Shown here piece after piece: positions 29,101 to 35,849 of a stretch of DNA of 64,000 nucleotides. The DNA is from Delphinapterus leucas (lineage: Eukaryota; Chordata; Mammalia; Artiodactyla; Monodontidae), in contig NW_022098076.1 of the NCBI RefSeq assembly GCF_002288925.2, positions 67,621,964-67,685,963 of the forward strand, written 5' to 3'. Each line of letters opens with the position of its first letter. The stretch's first letter is position 1. Both the position numbers and the translations under genes were made by a program. The notes beneath the pieces are model-generated. The model searched no databases. It worked only from the letters and a program-made list of their open reading frames with translations, and was not told the origin of the DNA.

Positions 29101-32100
29101 AGGTAGAAACCCAAACCTTGATCTGTAAGTTTACTGGGCTTTTTCACATCCTGAGAGTCCTAATGGCAGTTTTCTCCGTGGTAATATGTGAACAGAACAT
29201 GACTAGATCTCTGCTGTGCTATTGAGGTGTGGTAGAATGCAGGGATTTCAAACTCTTTTTCCTACATATATATAGAGAGATTACCCACTTGTCATGAAGC
29301 AGTGAGCCTCCCGTGAGTATGAAAGAGTCACATAGATTTTTTTTCCATTTATGGGTTTATTGCCTATTATTGGAGGAATTATGTCATAATAAAATTTGTG
29401 AGTTTGAGAAATTGAGAACGATTACCCCTTGGGAGAATGTTAAAGATCTAATAATTTTGTTGGCATTGGTGCTTTACTTCATAGATTCAAAGGTTTGAGT
29501 TTGTTTTAAGGTCCTCTGACTGATCATATTAATAGAAAATCATGTTTGGGTAATACACGAATAATCCAGATATTGGTATTAAATTATAAATAATCCTTTT
29601 GAAAAATTGAAGTATAGTTGATTTACAATATTAGTTTCAAGTGTACGGCATAGTGATTTGGTATTTTTGCAGATTATACTTCATTGTAAGTTGTTACAAG
29701 ATAATGGCTATAATTCCCTGTGTATATAATATACCCTTATTGCTTATCTGTTTGATACAGAGTAGTTTATTAATCTCATACAAAAAATTTGTCTCTCCCC
29801 CATTCCCTTTCCCTTTTGGTAACCACAAGCTTGTTTTCTATATCTAAGTCTGTTTCTGTTTTGCATGTACATTCATTTGTATTACTTTTAGATTCCACAT
29901 ATAAGTGATATCATACAGTATTTATCTTTCACTGACTTATTTCACTAAGCATACTATTCATACATAGTCCTTTTTGATAAGAGTTTACTATTTTCTTGAT
30001 TAGAGGCCCACTGCATTGGCGAAGATTCTTGGAGTTTACAGAATTGGTTATAAGAATTCCCAGAACAACACTGAGAAGAAGCTAGATCTCCTTGTCATGG
30101 AAAATCTTTTCTATGGGAGAAAGATGGCACAGGTAAGGATACTGGACTATGCAAAGCATCTAGCTAGCATTTACCCTTTGTATTTCTGCTTCCTGAACAT
30201 AATGAGTCAGAGAGTAACATGATATTTGAGAGTAAATATTACACTTTGGTTACTAGGCAAAATTTAACTTTTGAGTTATTGAACCCTGTAGGAAAGAATA
30301 AAGAGGAATATTGTGGACTGGTCCTAAAATTTAACATATCCAACATCCTAGAAACACAGAATTATAGAAAAAGAAGGCAGATGCAACATAACAGTTTTAA
30401 AGATGAAGAAACTGAGGCTCAGAGACATTGAGTACTTTATCAAAGTCACACAGCTATGCCTAGAACTCAGGTTGGTCTAGATTCTAGAACAGTACTCTTC
30501 AATGTGCTGGTCCTTGAGCTGTTTCCAGTCCGTGGTGAGATAAGAGCTTGTACTAATCAATAGAATGTAATTTAATGCACTGCTTTCTTCATCGAGAATG
30601 TCTTGCTATGGCAGAAGCATCTGCTGTACTAAATTGTGGGTTTAATGATGTAATTGATTTACATTCTGGCACTAGCCTCTCTGTCATCATGAACCAGGAA
30701 AGCCTGTCTAGCAGTGGTCTGTTGAATAACACTTCAGGTCGCACTGGTCTAGTACCCAGGTCCCTGACCTTTGAGTGCGTTGCTTTTCCTAATGCCCAGA
30801 AATTCCTAGAGATATGCTGTTGCTTCTACATTGTCCTAAGTAATTGCACAGTTTTGGTATCGGTACTTAAAAGTTTCCTCTGAATGTTTGCATCTGTTTT
30901 TTAAACTGCTTTATGATTCAACAATATATTTTTGGAGTTACTTGTTAATGTTTCTTAGAGCTGATTAAATGGGTCAGTATATTTCAATAAATGAGTACCT
31001 AGCTATTAATTTCATGATACAATTACATCACCATGTGTTTTATGTATTATACAATTACAATGTATGCATTTAGTGACTTACATAAGCTATTAGGTTTTAA
31101 AATTACATTTTAAAGTGTTTATAACTGTAGTGGCTACAAGGAAGCTTTCTGCCTTTTTAATTTAATTAACCATTTGTAACAGCTCACACATAAATGACAG
31201 AGAGTTTTCTTTCTGCTAGGTTTTTGATTTGAAGGGTTCACTTAGGAATCGAAATGTAAAAACCGATACCGGGAAAGAGAGTTGTGATGTAGTCCTGCTG
31301 GATGAAAATCTCTTAAAAATGGTTCGAGACAACCCTCTGTATATCCGTTCTCATTCCAAAGCTGTGCTGAGAGCCTCAATCCGTAGCGACTCCCACTTCC
31401 TTTCTAGCCACCTCATTATAGATTATTCTTTGCTGGTTGGGCGAGATGATACCAGCAATGAGCTGGTAGTTGGAATTATAGGTAAGTTGATGAGCATGCC
31501 TTATGTATAGTTCATGATTTAAGCCAGAGTAAAATTTGAAGACTATCTGGTGTAGTAATAGCTTATTGAATAATTTCACAAACTTTCATTTGAAATTTTA
31601 AAAATAATAGTTTTTCTGTTCTGGTACCTTTTATTCAGGTTCCTCATTTCCATTTTCATTATTTTTACCAAAAATATCTGTATTCAAAAGTCACTTGAAG
31701 ATGAAGCCCTATGAGGTTGTTATGAGGATTAAATGAATTAATATGGTAAAAACCCTTAGGACAGTCCCTGGCATATTGTCCGCACCTGCAGTATTGCCAG
31801 CACTCAATAACTATTGTAGAAGTAATAGTAATGGTAATTGCGGTTGTCATCTGCTTATATTTATTAAGAGAACCTTTACTACTAATCTCGCCCCCTGCAA
31901 CAGATTATATCCGAACATTTACATGGGACAAAAAGCTTGAGATGGTTGTGAAATCAACAGGAATTTTAGGAGGACAAGGTGAGCAGAATTTTTGTTCTGT
32001 TTACTCTTTAAACTGTTGTCATTATCTTCCTCATCAGTTAACATATACTAAATGGATACTTTAAAAAAAATTCTAAAACATAAGTGGTTATCTTTGATTT

Positions 32101-32666
32101 TATCATCATTTCCAAGGTGATCAAATAATAAGGGGAATTGTTTAGGTGGGGAAATATGGGGTTTTAAATTTGTGTTAAGATGCCAGAGGTTCTCAAAATG
32201 ATAAGTTAAAAAGGCCAGAAGTTCTGAACAGGAGGTTGTTCTGAATTAACACTTGAAATCCTCTAAGTTCTCTGAGAGCTGCCAGTGCCATTTGTGCTTT
32301 TAGACATCTCTCATCTCTAAGCAAGAGCGTCTTTTAAAATAAAAAAAAAAAAACTCCTACCAAGAAGGACCTGTCCCTTGTCATGTGGCACAGTGAACAC
32401 CCTCCCTCCTTTCTGAACCCGCCGTGGTGTGTTTGTTTACAGACCATGGCATTTTATGTCTGTTGACATGAAAGAACATAGCCGTTGAAGTCAGTTGTCT
32501 TATCAATTATGTAACGGCTTCCTTTTCCCTCTTCTCTTTCATAACCCTAGGTAAAATGCCGACTGTGGTCTCTCCAGAGTTGTATAGGACCAGATTTTGT
32601 GAAGCAATGGACAAGTATTTCCTGATGGTACCAGACCACTGGACAGGCTTGGGTCTGAACTGCTGA
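3110..32666 (+). CDS. PIKFYVE: 1-phosphatidylinositol 3-phosphate 5-kinase, C-terminal 1,368 residues (25 exons, 5' part outside window)
   Basis: The enzyme phosphorylates PtdIns3P to PtdIns(3,5)P2 on endosomes and lysosomes, in a complex with the scaffold VAC14 and the phosphatase FIG4 (known of the family). The joined exons are 3110-3250, 3922-4048, 4281-5440, 7402-7502, 8694-8765, 9432-9603, 11622-11800, 13433-13546, 13936-14044, 14149-14303, 15196-15286, 18711-18771, 19652-19789, 20607-20727, 21511-21606, 23152-23235, 23999-24096, 25738-25902, 27297-27356, 28041-28217, 28999-29102, 30004-30132, 31220-31481, 31904-31978 and 32551-32666. Every intron is GT-AG, every phase joins, and the sum is 4,107 nt including TGA. 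The order is chaperonin-like domain end, Ser-rich linker, CHK Cys/His region, kinase. Human numbering used below is window residue + 730, an inference from total length supported by known phosphosites (S1544, S1549, S1754) falling on serines. The reading frame is intact, so it looks functional. Confidence 0.97.
3922..4048 (+). CDS. PIKFYVE: PIKFYVE exon 19
   Basis: Encodes QVLERISRMTQGDLVMSMDQ through MFQLPN, still in the chaperonin-like domain. The acceptor is ctag at 3918-3921 and the donor is gtgagt at 4049. It ends with one base of a split Glu codon. The donor and the following 110 bp are repeated in intron 17 (2881-2992). Confidence 0.95.
4281..5440 (+). CDS. PIKFYVE: PIKFYVE exon 20 (large linker exon)
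   Basis: The 1,160-nt exon encodes about human residues 820-1206. It begins with the end of the chaperonin-like fold (FFEGCPQHLGCTIKLRGGSD), followed by a long acidic, Ser/Pro-rich linker. A better conserved block follows (KRKTYSLTFKQELKDVILCI, then FREPFLLTEKGMRC) and then a Ser/Gly/Lys-rich tail up to AVWSTK. The linker holds most of the differences I recall from human, as expected of a disordered stretch. Acceptor is ttatttgtag at 4271-4280 and donor gtgagc at 5441. An open frame runs past the donor into a SINE, so the ORF end at 5587 is not the exon end. Confidence 0.95.
5487..5637 (+). repeat. tRNA-derived CHR-type SINE near exon 20 donor
   Basis: Starts gggacttccctggtcgtcc and has the B-box-like ggttctatccctgg and an AAATAAATAAA tail. 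Target duplication aaaatgtgttg is at 5476-5486 and 5638-5648. It starts 46 bp after the exon 20 donor. It differs in body from the other two SINE forms. Confidence 0.85.
6523..6715 (+). repeat. Cetacean tRNA-derived SINE (short form, sense)
   Basis: Starts gggcttccctggtggcgcag and ends in an A-rich tail. Target duplication aaaaagcaaattg is at 6510-6522 and 6716-6728. It is the only short-form copy in the window on the + strand. Confidence 0.95.
7402..7502 (+). CDS. PIKFYVE: PIKFYVE exon 21
   Basis: Encodes VDCLNPANHQRLCVLFSSSS through SACVSPW, the start of the CHK-region module. The acceptor is ttctcttccag and the donor gtagga at 7503. The last Trp codon is split (TG|G). The preceding intron (5441-7401) holds two SINEs; the following one (7503-8693) has no repeat I can name. 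Confidence 0.94.
8694..8765 (+). CDS. PIKFYVE: PIKFYVE exon 22
   Basis: The 72-nt exon encodes IVTMEFYGKNDLTLGIFLER then YCFR. The acceptor is tcttttag before 8694 and the donor gtaaga at 8766. Split codons at both ends (TG|G, CG|G) join exons 21 and 23 without a frame conflict. The next intron (8766-9431) has a probable MIR tail. Confidence 0.94.
9065..9235 (+). repeat. Probable MIR fragment
   Basis: Shows the MIR tail pattern: aaaatgagatgacg, then acttggcaaatagaaggtgctta. It is diverged and the limits are rough. Confidence 0.5.
9432..9603 (+). CDS. PIKFYVE: PIKFYVE exon 23 (CHK Cys/His region)
   Basis: Encodes the Cys/His-rich part of the conserved region: YQCPSMFC (C-x4-C), MVHHIRRFVHGQGC, and WCRICKQ (C-x2-C). 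The acceptor is gtcaaag before 9432 and the donor gtaagt at 9604. The 2-kb intron after it (9604-11621) carries old repeats and a TA/CA microsatellite. Confidence 0.95.
9880..10035. repeat. Ancient mammal-wide interspersed repeat, family not assigned
   Basis: The run ttcattcagtaaatgcttat, the phrase gtgccaggtactgtgctagg and agcgggggagacagac recur across mammal genomes. I cannot name the family with certainty. Confidence 0.55.
10735..11560 (+). repeat. Old L1-like LINE 3' fragment
   Basis: The text follows the usual L1 3' order: 'aaatggccagtagacatgtg', 'tgccctttgacctaccaa', 'tgcacatcaatagggattgg' and 'ggatactctgcagccatt'. It is broken by a TA/CA microsatellite. It is heavily decayed and the limits are rough. 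Confidence 0.6.
11101..11160. repeat. (TA)n/(CA)n microsatellite
   Basis: A compound tract of alternating TA, then TACA, then CA units inside an old LINE fragment in intron 23 of PIKFYVE. It is likely to vary in length between individuals. Confidence 0.9.
11622..11800 (+). CDS. PIKFYVE: PIKFYVE exon 24
   Basis: Encodes VTPVVALSNESWSMSFAKYL through NQMVASF, the conserved Cys/His segment that includes ELRFYGHQYTRRANAEPCGH. The acceptor is gaatttcag and the donor gtaaga at 11801; the Ser codon is split AG|T. The intron after it (11801-13432) holds an L2-like LINE fragment. Confidence 0.95.
12240..12960 (+). repeat. L2-like LINE 3' fragment
   Basis: C/T-rich text with L2 hallmarks: 'atttcacctgccctgact', 'cacgagagcaagaatttt' and 'cagcatctgacacataatag'. 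It explains two short ORFs here (12239-12502 and 12499-12774), which are not genes. Confidence 0.6.
13433..13546 (+). CDS. PIKFYVE: PIKFYVE exon 25
   Basis: Encodes YSPIRLLEVCVPLPKIFIKR through QDLKDFFQ. The acceptor is ttcctctcag and the donor gtaagt at 13547. The Lys codon is split AA|A with exon 26, which fixes the acceptor of exon 26. Confidence 0.95.
13936..14044 (+). CDS. PIKFYVE: PIKFYVE exon 26
   Basis: Encodes VSQVYLAVDERLASLKTDTF through MEDIFAQKE, a charged, probably helical segment. A second AG lies two bases inside (13936-13937), but only the AG at 13934-13935 keeps frame. The donor gtaatt at 14045 is a weak match. The next intron is only 104 bp (14045-14148), the shortest in the window. 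Confidence 0.94.
14149..14303 (+). CDS. PIKFYVE: PIKFYVE exon 27
   Basis: Encodes MEESEFKSWTEKMQARLLSS through EVLQAWNN, a predicted helical region with regular charged and Leu residues. The acceptor is ccttgtag and the donor gtgtga at 14304, a poor match to consensus. The intron after it holds an antisense MIR. Confidence 0.94.
14705..14945 (-). repeat. MIR element, antisense
   Basis: Reverse MIR pattern: 'catttattgagcacttgg', 'ttccattttacagaggaaac', 'gggatttgcccaagttat' and 'gctttgagcccaggtctg'. Confidence 0.75.
15196..15286 (+). CDS. PIKFYVE: PIKFYVE exon 28
   Basis: Encodes LQDLFQQEKGRKRPSVPPSP then GRLRQGEESK, a basic Pro/Ser-rich linker. The acceptor is aactatag and the donor gtaatg at 15287. 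The 3.4-kb intron after it is the largest in the window and holds three SINEs and an old repeat. Confidence 0.94.
15370..15679 (+). repeat. Cetacean tRNA-derived SINE (long form, sense)
   Basis: Starts ggacttccctggtggtgcat, includes repeated ccacaactactgag units and ends gcagccaaaaaaaaataa. A near-perfect target duplication, aagtggtagttta and aagtggtagctta, lies at 15357-15369 and 15680-15692. Confidence 0.93.
16045..16640. repeat. Ancient interspersed repeat, family not assigned
   Basis: Opens with 'attagttttctcttgctgca' and 'aatttattatctcacagtg', a phrase shared with the copies near 50.4 kb and 60.4 kb. The body is decayed. Confidence 0.45.
17083..17293 (-). repeat. Cetacean tRNA-derived SINE (short form, antisense)
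   Basis: Oligo-T then the reversed SINE body to ccaccagggaagccc. The target duplication atgattatcttttt is at 17069-17082 and 17294-17307. Confidence 0.95.
17350..17640. repeat. Ancient mammal-wide interspersed repeat, family not assigned
   Basis: Same family pattern as 9880-10035: 'tattcattcatttgataaat', 'ggcactgttctgagtgc', then 'agggaggtctctctggt'. It lies between two SINEs in intron 28. Confidence 0.5.
17911..18224 (-). repeat. Cetacean tRNA-derived SINE (long form, antisense)
   Basis: An expanded TAAT tail (about seven units) is followed by the reversed long-form body, ending ccaccagggaagcc. Short flanks ttctcttttt (17901) and ttcccttttt (18225) may be a decayed target duplication. Confidence 0.92.
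18711..18771 (+). CDS. PIKFYVE: PIKFYVE exon 29
   Basis: The 61-nt exon encodes ISAMDASPRNASPGLQNGEK. The two SP serines match human phosphoserines S1544 and S1549 (family knowledge). The acceptor is ttctctacag. The donor is gttggt at 18772, the weakest in the gene here. As 61 is not a multiple of three, skipping the exon would shift the frame. Confidence 0.93.
19370..19530 (+). repeat. Probable MIR fragment
   Basis: MIR-like order: 'attatggtcgagtgcaaaga', 'gtcaagtcatataacctgtc', then 'ttttgtatccatttctaaaa'. It lies just before exon 30. Confidence 0.5.
19652..19789 (+). CDS. PIKFYVE: PIKFYVE exon 30
   Basis: Encodes a Ser/Pro-rich disordered linker: DRFLATLSSQSSTSSPHLQL, PTPPEGVPEQAVGGPPEL, DTTSSSE. 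The acceptor is tttctttag and the donor gtacag at 19790. It is richer in G+C than its flanks. Confidence 0.94.
20215..20345. other. CpG-bearing block in AT-rich intron 30
   Basis: About 130 bp, richer in G+C and CpG than its flanks, with CAGCTG, TGACTGAG, TAATTA and TGATAAG motifs in close spacing. It is bounded by an oligo-A run at 20383-20396. No repeat family was recognised. It could be an old regulatory element or an unrecognised repeat. Confidence 0.3.
20607..20727 (+). CDS. PIKFYVE: PIKFYVE exon 31
   Basis: Encodes VFDGHLLGSTDSQVKEKSTM then KAIFANLLPGNSYNPIPFP, the conserved lead-in to the kinase half. The acceptor is cattctag and the donor gtaagt at 20728; the Phe codon is split TT|T. 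No repeat was recognised in the next intron (20728-21510). Confidence 0.95.
21511..21606 (+). CDS. PIKFYVE: PIKFYVE exon 32
   Basis: Encodes DPDKHYLMYEHERVPIAVCE and KEPSSIIAFAL. The EPSSIIAFALS block is a hallmark of the Fab1/PIKfyve family just before the kinase core. The acceptor is ttttgaacag and the donor gtatta at 21607. The following intron (21607-23151) has no repeat I can name with confidence. Confidence 0.95.
23152..23235 (+). CDS. PIKFYVE: PIKFYVE exon 33
   Basis: Encodes CKEYRNALEELSKVTLRNSA then EEGLSTN. The Ser codons are split at both ends (AG|T). The acceptor is ctaccctaag and the donor gtgatc at 23236, a weak match. Several residues differ from the human exon as I remember it. 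The next intron (23236-23998) is AT-rich and unremarkable. Confidence 0.93.
23999..24096 (+). CDS. PIKFYVE: PIKFYVE exon 34
   Basis: Encodes TLDSRPKSSSPIRLPEISGG then QTNRTAEVEPQP, a disordered insert inside the kinase half. The acceptor is cattttag and the donor gtaaga at 24097. The 1.6-kb intron after it holds an antisense MIR near 24405-24610. Confidence 0.93.
24405..24610 (-). repeat. MIR element, antisense
   Basis: Reverse MIR order: 'catgtattgtctcctttaat', 'ccatttttcagaaagtaag', 'aggttacacaagtaatgg' and 'gggatttgaacttggatctc'. Confidence 0.7.
25738..25902 (+). CDS. PIKFYVE: PIKFYVE exon 35
   Basis: Encodes KKASGMLSFFRGTAGKSPDL, SSQKRETLRGADSAYYQVGQ and TGKEGTENQGIEPQ. The Ser in GKSPDL sits at human S1754, a known phosphosite. 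The acceptor is atttttag and the donor gtgtgt at 25903. The intron after it holds a hAT-like transposon and a small tandem repeat. Confidence 0.95.
26171..26213. repeat. 17-bp tandem duplication
   Basis: ggtttactgaggactaa occurs twice without change (26180-26196 and 26197-26213) and is preceded by a partial copy, ggtttactg (26171-26179). It is in intron 35 of PIKFYVE. Confidence 0.9.
26410..26588. mobile_element. hAT-like non-autonomous DNA transposon
   Basis: Terminal inverted repeats caggagttggcaaact (26410) and agtttggcaacccctg (ends 26588) pair at 14 of 16 bases. The 8-bp flanks tattagac and ggttagat match at 5 of 8, fitting a decayed hAT target duplication. The internal phrase 'ataaagttttgttggaacac' is common to a widespread mammal family. 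Confidence 0.7.
27297..27356 (+). CDS. PIKFYVE: PIKFYVE exon 36
   Basis: The 60-nt exon encodes EVDGGDTQKKQLTNPHVEL plus split codons. The acceptor is tcttttag and the donor gtaagt at 27357. Its length is a multiple of three, so skipping it would preserve frame. The next intron is very AT-rich around 27480-27620. Confidence 0.93.
27480..27620. other. Very AT-rich stretch in intron 36
   Basis: Nearly pure A+T with many aattta and tttataaatt palindromes. No gene or repeat family was recognised. Confidence 0.6.
28041..28217 (+). CDS. PIKFYVE: PIKFYVE exon 37 (kinase N-lobe, Gly loop)
   Basis: Encodes FSDANAKFYCRLYYAGEFHK, then the helix with SSEEDFIRSLSHSSPW, and the Gly-rich nucleotide-binding loop ARGGKSGAAFYATE. 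The acceptor is tgtttatag after a run of T and A, and the donor is gtaagt at 28218. A 147-codon antisense ORF across this exon has no support. Confidence 0.96.
28999..29102 (+). CDS. PIKFYVE: PIKFYVE exon 38 (catalytic lysine)
   Basis: Encodes DDRFILKQMPRLEVQSFLDF then APHYFNYITNAVQQK. The Lys in FILKQM (about human K1877, mouse K1831) is the ATP-contacting Lys whose mutation kills activity in the mouse enzyme (family knowledge). The acceptor is gccttttag and the donor gtagaa at 29103. Confidence 0.96.
29590..29965 (-). repeat. Antisense L1 3' fragment before exon 39
   Basis: Typical reversed L1 3' text: 'aattgaagtatagttgattt', 'ttccctgtgtatataatata' and 'attccacatataagtgatat'. It ends about 40 bp before the exon 39 acceptor. 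Confidence 0.75.
30004..30132 (+). CDS. PIKFYVE: PIKFYVE exon 39
   Basis: Encodes RPTALAKILGVYRIGYKNSQ, NNTEKKLDLLVMENLFYGRK and MAQ, the beta-strand and hinge part of the kinase. Phase is 0 at both ends. The acceptor is cttgattag. An antisense L1 fragment ends only some tens of bases upstream. The donor is gtaagg at 30133. Confidence 0.96.
30385..30480 (-). repeat. MIR fragment, antisense
   Basis: Contains 'aaagatgaagaaactgaggc' then 'aagtcacacagctatgcct', the reversed MIR core. Confidence 0.65.
30490..30754. mobile_element. Candidate hAT-like DNA transposon remnant
   Basis: It starts cagtactcttc and ends gtcgcactg, a short inverted pair. The 8-bp flanks ttctagaa and gtctagta match at 6 of 8. 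It lies in intron 39. The match is weak and could be chance. Confidence 0.35.
31220..31481 (+). CDS. PIKFYVE: PIKFYVE exon 40 (catalytic core)
   Basis: Encodes the catalytic core: VFDLKGSLRNR (the DLKGS motif shared by type I-III PIP kinases), then LLDENLLKMVRDNPLYIR, then HLIIDYSLLVGRDD. The acceptor is tctgctag and the donor gtaagt at 31482. All kinase motifs expected of the family are intact. Confidence 0.97.
31690..31855 (+). repeat. MIR fragment before exon 41
   Basis: MIR 3' pattern: 'tgttatgaggattaaatgaa', 'acagtccctggcatattg', 'gcactcaataactattgt'. It ends about 50 bp before the exon 41 acceptor, so it supplies or abuts the branch-point region. Confidence 0.7.
31904..31978 (+). CDS. 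PIKFYVE: PIKFYVE exon 41 (metal-binding Asp, specificity loop)
   Basis: Encodes DYIRTFTWDKKLEMVVKSTG then ILGGQ. With exon 40 it gives the IIDYIRTF motif, whose Asp corresponds to the Mg-binding DFG Asp of protein kinases. The specificity loop starts here. The acceptor is tgcaacag, just after a MIR fragment, and the donor is gtgagc at 31979. Confidence 0.96.
32551..32666 (+). CDS. PIKFYVE: PIKFYVE exon 42, coding part and stop
   Basis: Encodes KMPTVVSPELYRTRFCEAMD, KYFLMVPDHWTGLGLNC and TGA at 32664-32666. The acceptor is ataaccctag. This ends the specificity loop and the last kinase helix. The C-terminus matches the vertebrate ending. Confidence 0.97.
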
Positions 32667-35526
32667 AACAAAGCACATATTTTGAAATGGACCAGGAAGA
32701 AAAGGGGCCTGGAACCAAGGACCAAAAATAAGCTACATGTTTTATTCCTTCATCACATTCACCACTGTATGCAAAGCCCTTTCAGTTCTGCGGCTGTGGA
32801 GGCCATCTGTAGCCTGAAGGGTTAAAACTCTATGGATTTGCACTTTGGTTTTTGAAACCTACAAATGAGCTATCCGTAGGCTGGGACGTTGCATGAACAT
32901 TTTGTTCACTTAAGCTGAAATCTAGGCACATTTCAAAGGGCTGAGGACAAATGTATGGTTAGAGATGAGATACGGTGAAAAAATGGGTTGTCATATTTGC
33001 TAACAATCCTGTTGAGAAAACAGTGTCTCATAGATGATGACTCTCCTGGCATCATATTGGACAGATTCTTTACCTAGAAAGCATTTGTAGAGCTGGTGAA
33101 TTTGTTTTGTGTTTCTTATGTAACAATTGAATGTTACCTCTTATCAGAATTTCTGAAACCTTAAAAAAATTCTGAATTATTTTATTAATGGCCAGTTAAA
33201 CAGATTGATACAATCTATTCTTGTTTTACTGAGGAATTTGACTTAAATTGAGAATCCTGTCATGTTCTGTATCTTTCCCTGTTTTCAAGTGTGTTTGATA
33301 TTTTTCAAGTTCTGTCTCTACTTCTCTGTGGGTGACGGGAGGCTACAGCCATTAACTTTAAGCCTTTTCCTGGAGCTGTTTTTTTAAGCTTATTTACAGC
33401 TTTTGTGCAAGTAATATGCTCAACTGCACTTGTCTACACATGCTCATACTCTAGATTTTTCTCCCACTTTCAGGGAAACAGTAAATTAGTCTACAGTGAC
33501 TAAATCCCCAAAGGGATAATTATTAATGAAGGGTTTTTTTTTAATATAAAAAATAAATTAGGCCTGATCCAATAAATTGGGTGAGGGAAGCACTTGCTTT
33601 ATTTTTTATAAAGGTAAAGTATCCTTTTCAATATAACTAGCAATTTATGTGGCATCTATAAAATTAAGAAGTTTCCAGTATGGACATCCCTGTTTTCTAA
33701 CTTTCTGTACCAGTTTCTAGGCCAGTTCTGACTCTTGAGAAATGTTAACAGTTAAGATATTCTTAGTGAGAAACTTATTGTTTACTAGAGTTTTTGTTTA
33801 TTTAAAAAGTGATCAGAAGTGTACTAAACTGTCTTTGAGGAAATAACACAACCCCGAATATTTTCTCTTGGTTTCTTTCCCGTAATAAGGATAATTTGGG
33901 GTTTGTAAAGTTTTAAGGGTTCCACTCTTTTCAGGCTTCCTATAGTAGCACGTTTCTATTGCACCTTTCACATAATAAGAAAAAAATCTGGTTACATTCC
34001 AATTACAGAGACTAAGTATGTAAAATAGGAACATTATGGAAAGTTTGCTCGAGAAAACGAAAGCATTAGTTTGGTGTTTGGTGCTTATTTAGAAACATGA
34101 TTTGTTCTGTACTAGAAACAAACTGACCAAGGACTTACTACTGATCTGATGATAAGCACTTTTTTCTTTTTTAACATGTGATGTGCCTTTTGAAAACGTA
34201 CAAAACAATGACGATTTTAGTTTTGATATCAAAGGCCAGTAAAGGAGTTGTACAGGGCTGAAAGATGTGGAACATTATTCACTTCTCATGTGTCAGGAAC
34301 ATGGATTTTGCATCTCATATTGAATGCAAACATATTTTGCATCTGTTTATTTTTTCTGTCAGGAGGCTTGGGGTTATTTATCCTGTCCATTTCCCTCACC
34401 CCAGTCAGGAGCACTTCCAGGGGCAGGTGTCTTCCGGCAGCTGTAATCACGTTGTTTCTTTGTTTCAGTCTCAGTACCACGTGTATAGCTTGAATGCTCC
34501 ATTGGAATAGCTCTTGACAATAATGTGTCATGTTGATTTTGTTTTCCTTGCCCATGACTTGAAGAACCGATTTTTTTTTAAAGTACTGCTGCTGCTTAGG
34601 TAATTTTGTGGCTAAAAAAAATTCCAATATGATATAATCTGAAACAATACTTGTTGCCTTGCAAGGGTGATCTGTCCTTTTAAAACTGTCTTAATGGAGG
34701 GGAAATATAAAATTTAATTTGTTTTGAGTGGTAGAACTATACACCCGGCCTCTTGCTGCTCTTGTTTAGGCCACTACCAGATACATAAGGCTTTTCAAAT
34801 ACTATGTACTCAGTGTCAGGCACGAATGGCTGTTTACCTCTCTTGAATTCCCCATTGAGGCCTGGAGAACCTTGATGATGATAAGTTAAGAACGAGGAAG
34901 AAATCTTAATACTTTCTTCTTTAGAATAAAAAAATGAATTCTGAGAATAATTGATAGCACAAGAAAGCTATGTGGACATGTCGCATTGTATAAAAATCTT
35001 ATTTATAAATGTGAGTGTTTTGATGCCATCAAAACTTTATTTAAAAAAAAAAAGATTCACTTTTTTCTTACCCAAGCCTAAGAAAAATAAGGGGAATAAG
35101 CTGTTGCAAGCCCTTTTGTAGTCTATTGACTATTTTAAATTTATAGATATTCAAATTTTCCTACAGAATGTCCTACTTATAATTTTTTCCTGGATCCAGC
35201 AGTGAGTGGTTTTCTAGCTTTGGCCTTTATTGGGTATTGTAAATAGTAGGGTTGTATTGTTTTTTGTGGCATCAGCTTCTCCTTGGCTTTTTACCCATTA
35301 GTGTCGTGGGCTTGCATAAAACTGCTGAGGAAAATAATCTACCTGTATAGAAAGTTTGCTTAGCTGGTGGAGTGAAAACCCTTGCAAATGAGCCTGGTGG
35401 TGAAACAGATCAGGCCATTCATTATTCCTCAAGTGTTAACATACTGACTTAAGCAGTATTCAAACCATCTAGTGCAATGCCTTTTTTGTTTGTTTTTGTA
35501 ACACGGGTGCAGTTGTATTATAGAAA

Positions 35527-35532
35527 AATAAA
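35527..35532 (+). terminator. PIKFYVE: Possible proximal poly(A) signal in PIKFYVE 3' UTR
   Basis: AATAAA about 290 bp before the distal one, followed by a T/G-rich stretch (gctctgcttgttttgt) near 35565. Use is not shown by sequence alone. Confidence 0.4.
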
Positions 35533-35815
35533 AATTACAATCATGAGCAGTTTTATTAATGCTGCTCTGCTTGTTTTGTAAGAAATGTATATTACGTCTT
35601 TGACAGGTTTAATTTTAACTAGAGAAATGACATTGTAAATCAAAATAGCCTCTTTTAACATGAAAAATTCAATTAACAATATTGAAAACACTTAATGTAT
35701 TATATTGTATATATTTCTCTACTTTGGTTCCGCTGTTTTATATGATTGACATGTTATTTATGAGATAAAACTGCCTTGACCTTTTGGAGACTTATACTGT
35801 AAAAAGAGGACTTAC

Positions 35816-35821
35816 AATAAA
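35816..35821 (+). terminator. PIKFYVE: Distal poly(A) signal AATAAA of PIKFYVE
   Basis: Canonical hexamer followed 15-35 bases later by a T/G-rich stretch (cactttgttttgaatctg), as expected of a cleavage site near 35835-35845. Confidence 0.7.
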
Positions 35822-35849
35822 CTGAGAATCAACTTCACTTTGTTTTGAA

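Larger units (their letters stand above)
32667..35840 (+). other. PIKFYVE: PIKFYVE 3' untranslated region
   Basis: About 3.2 kb of AT-rich sequence between the stop codon and the last poly(A) signal, with no SINE or LINE recognised. That contrasts with the flanking DNA and supports purifying selection. Internal AATAAA hexamers at 33552, 33571, 34925 and 35527 could give shorter forms. The exact 3' end is inferred from the hexamer and the T/G-rich stretch after it. Confidence 0.8.
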
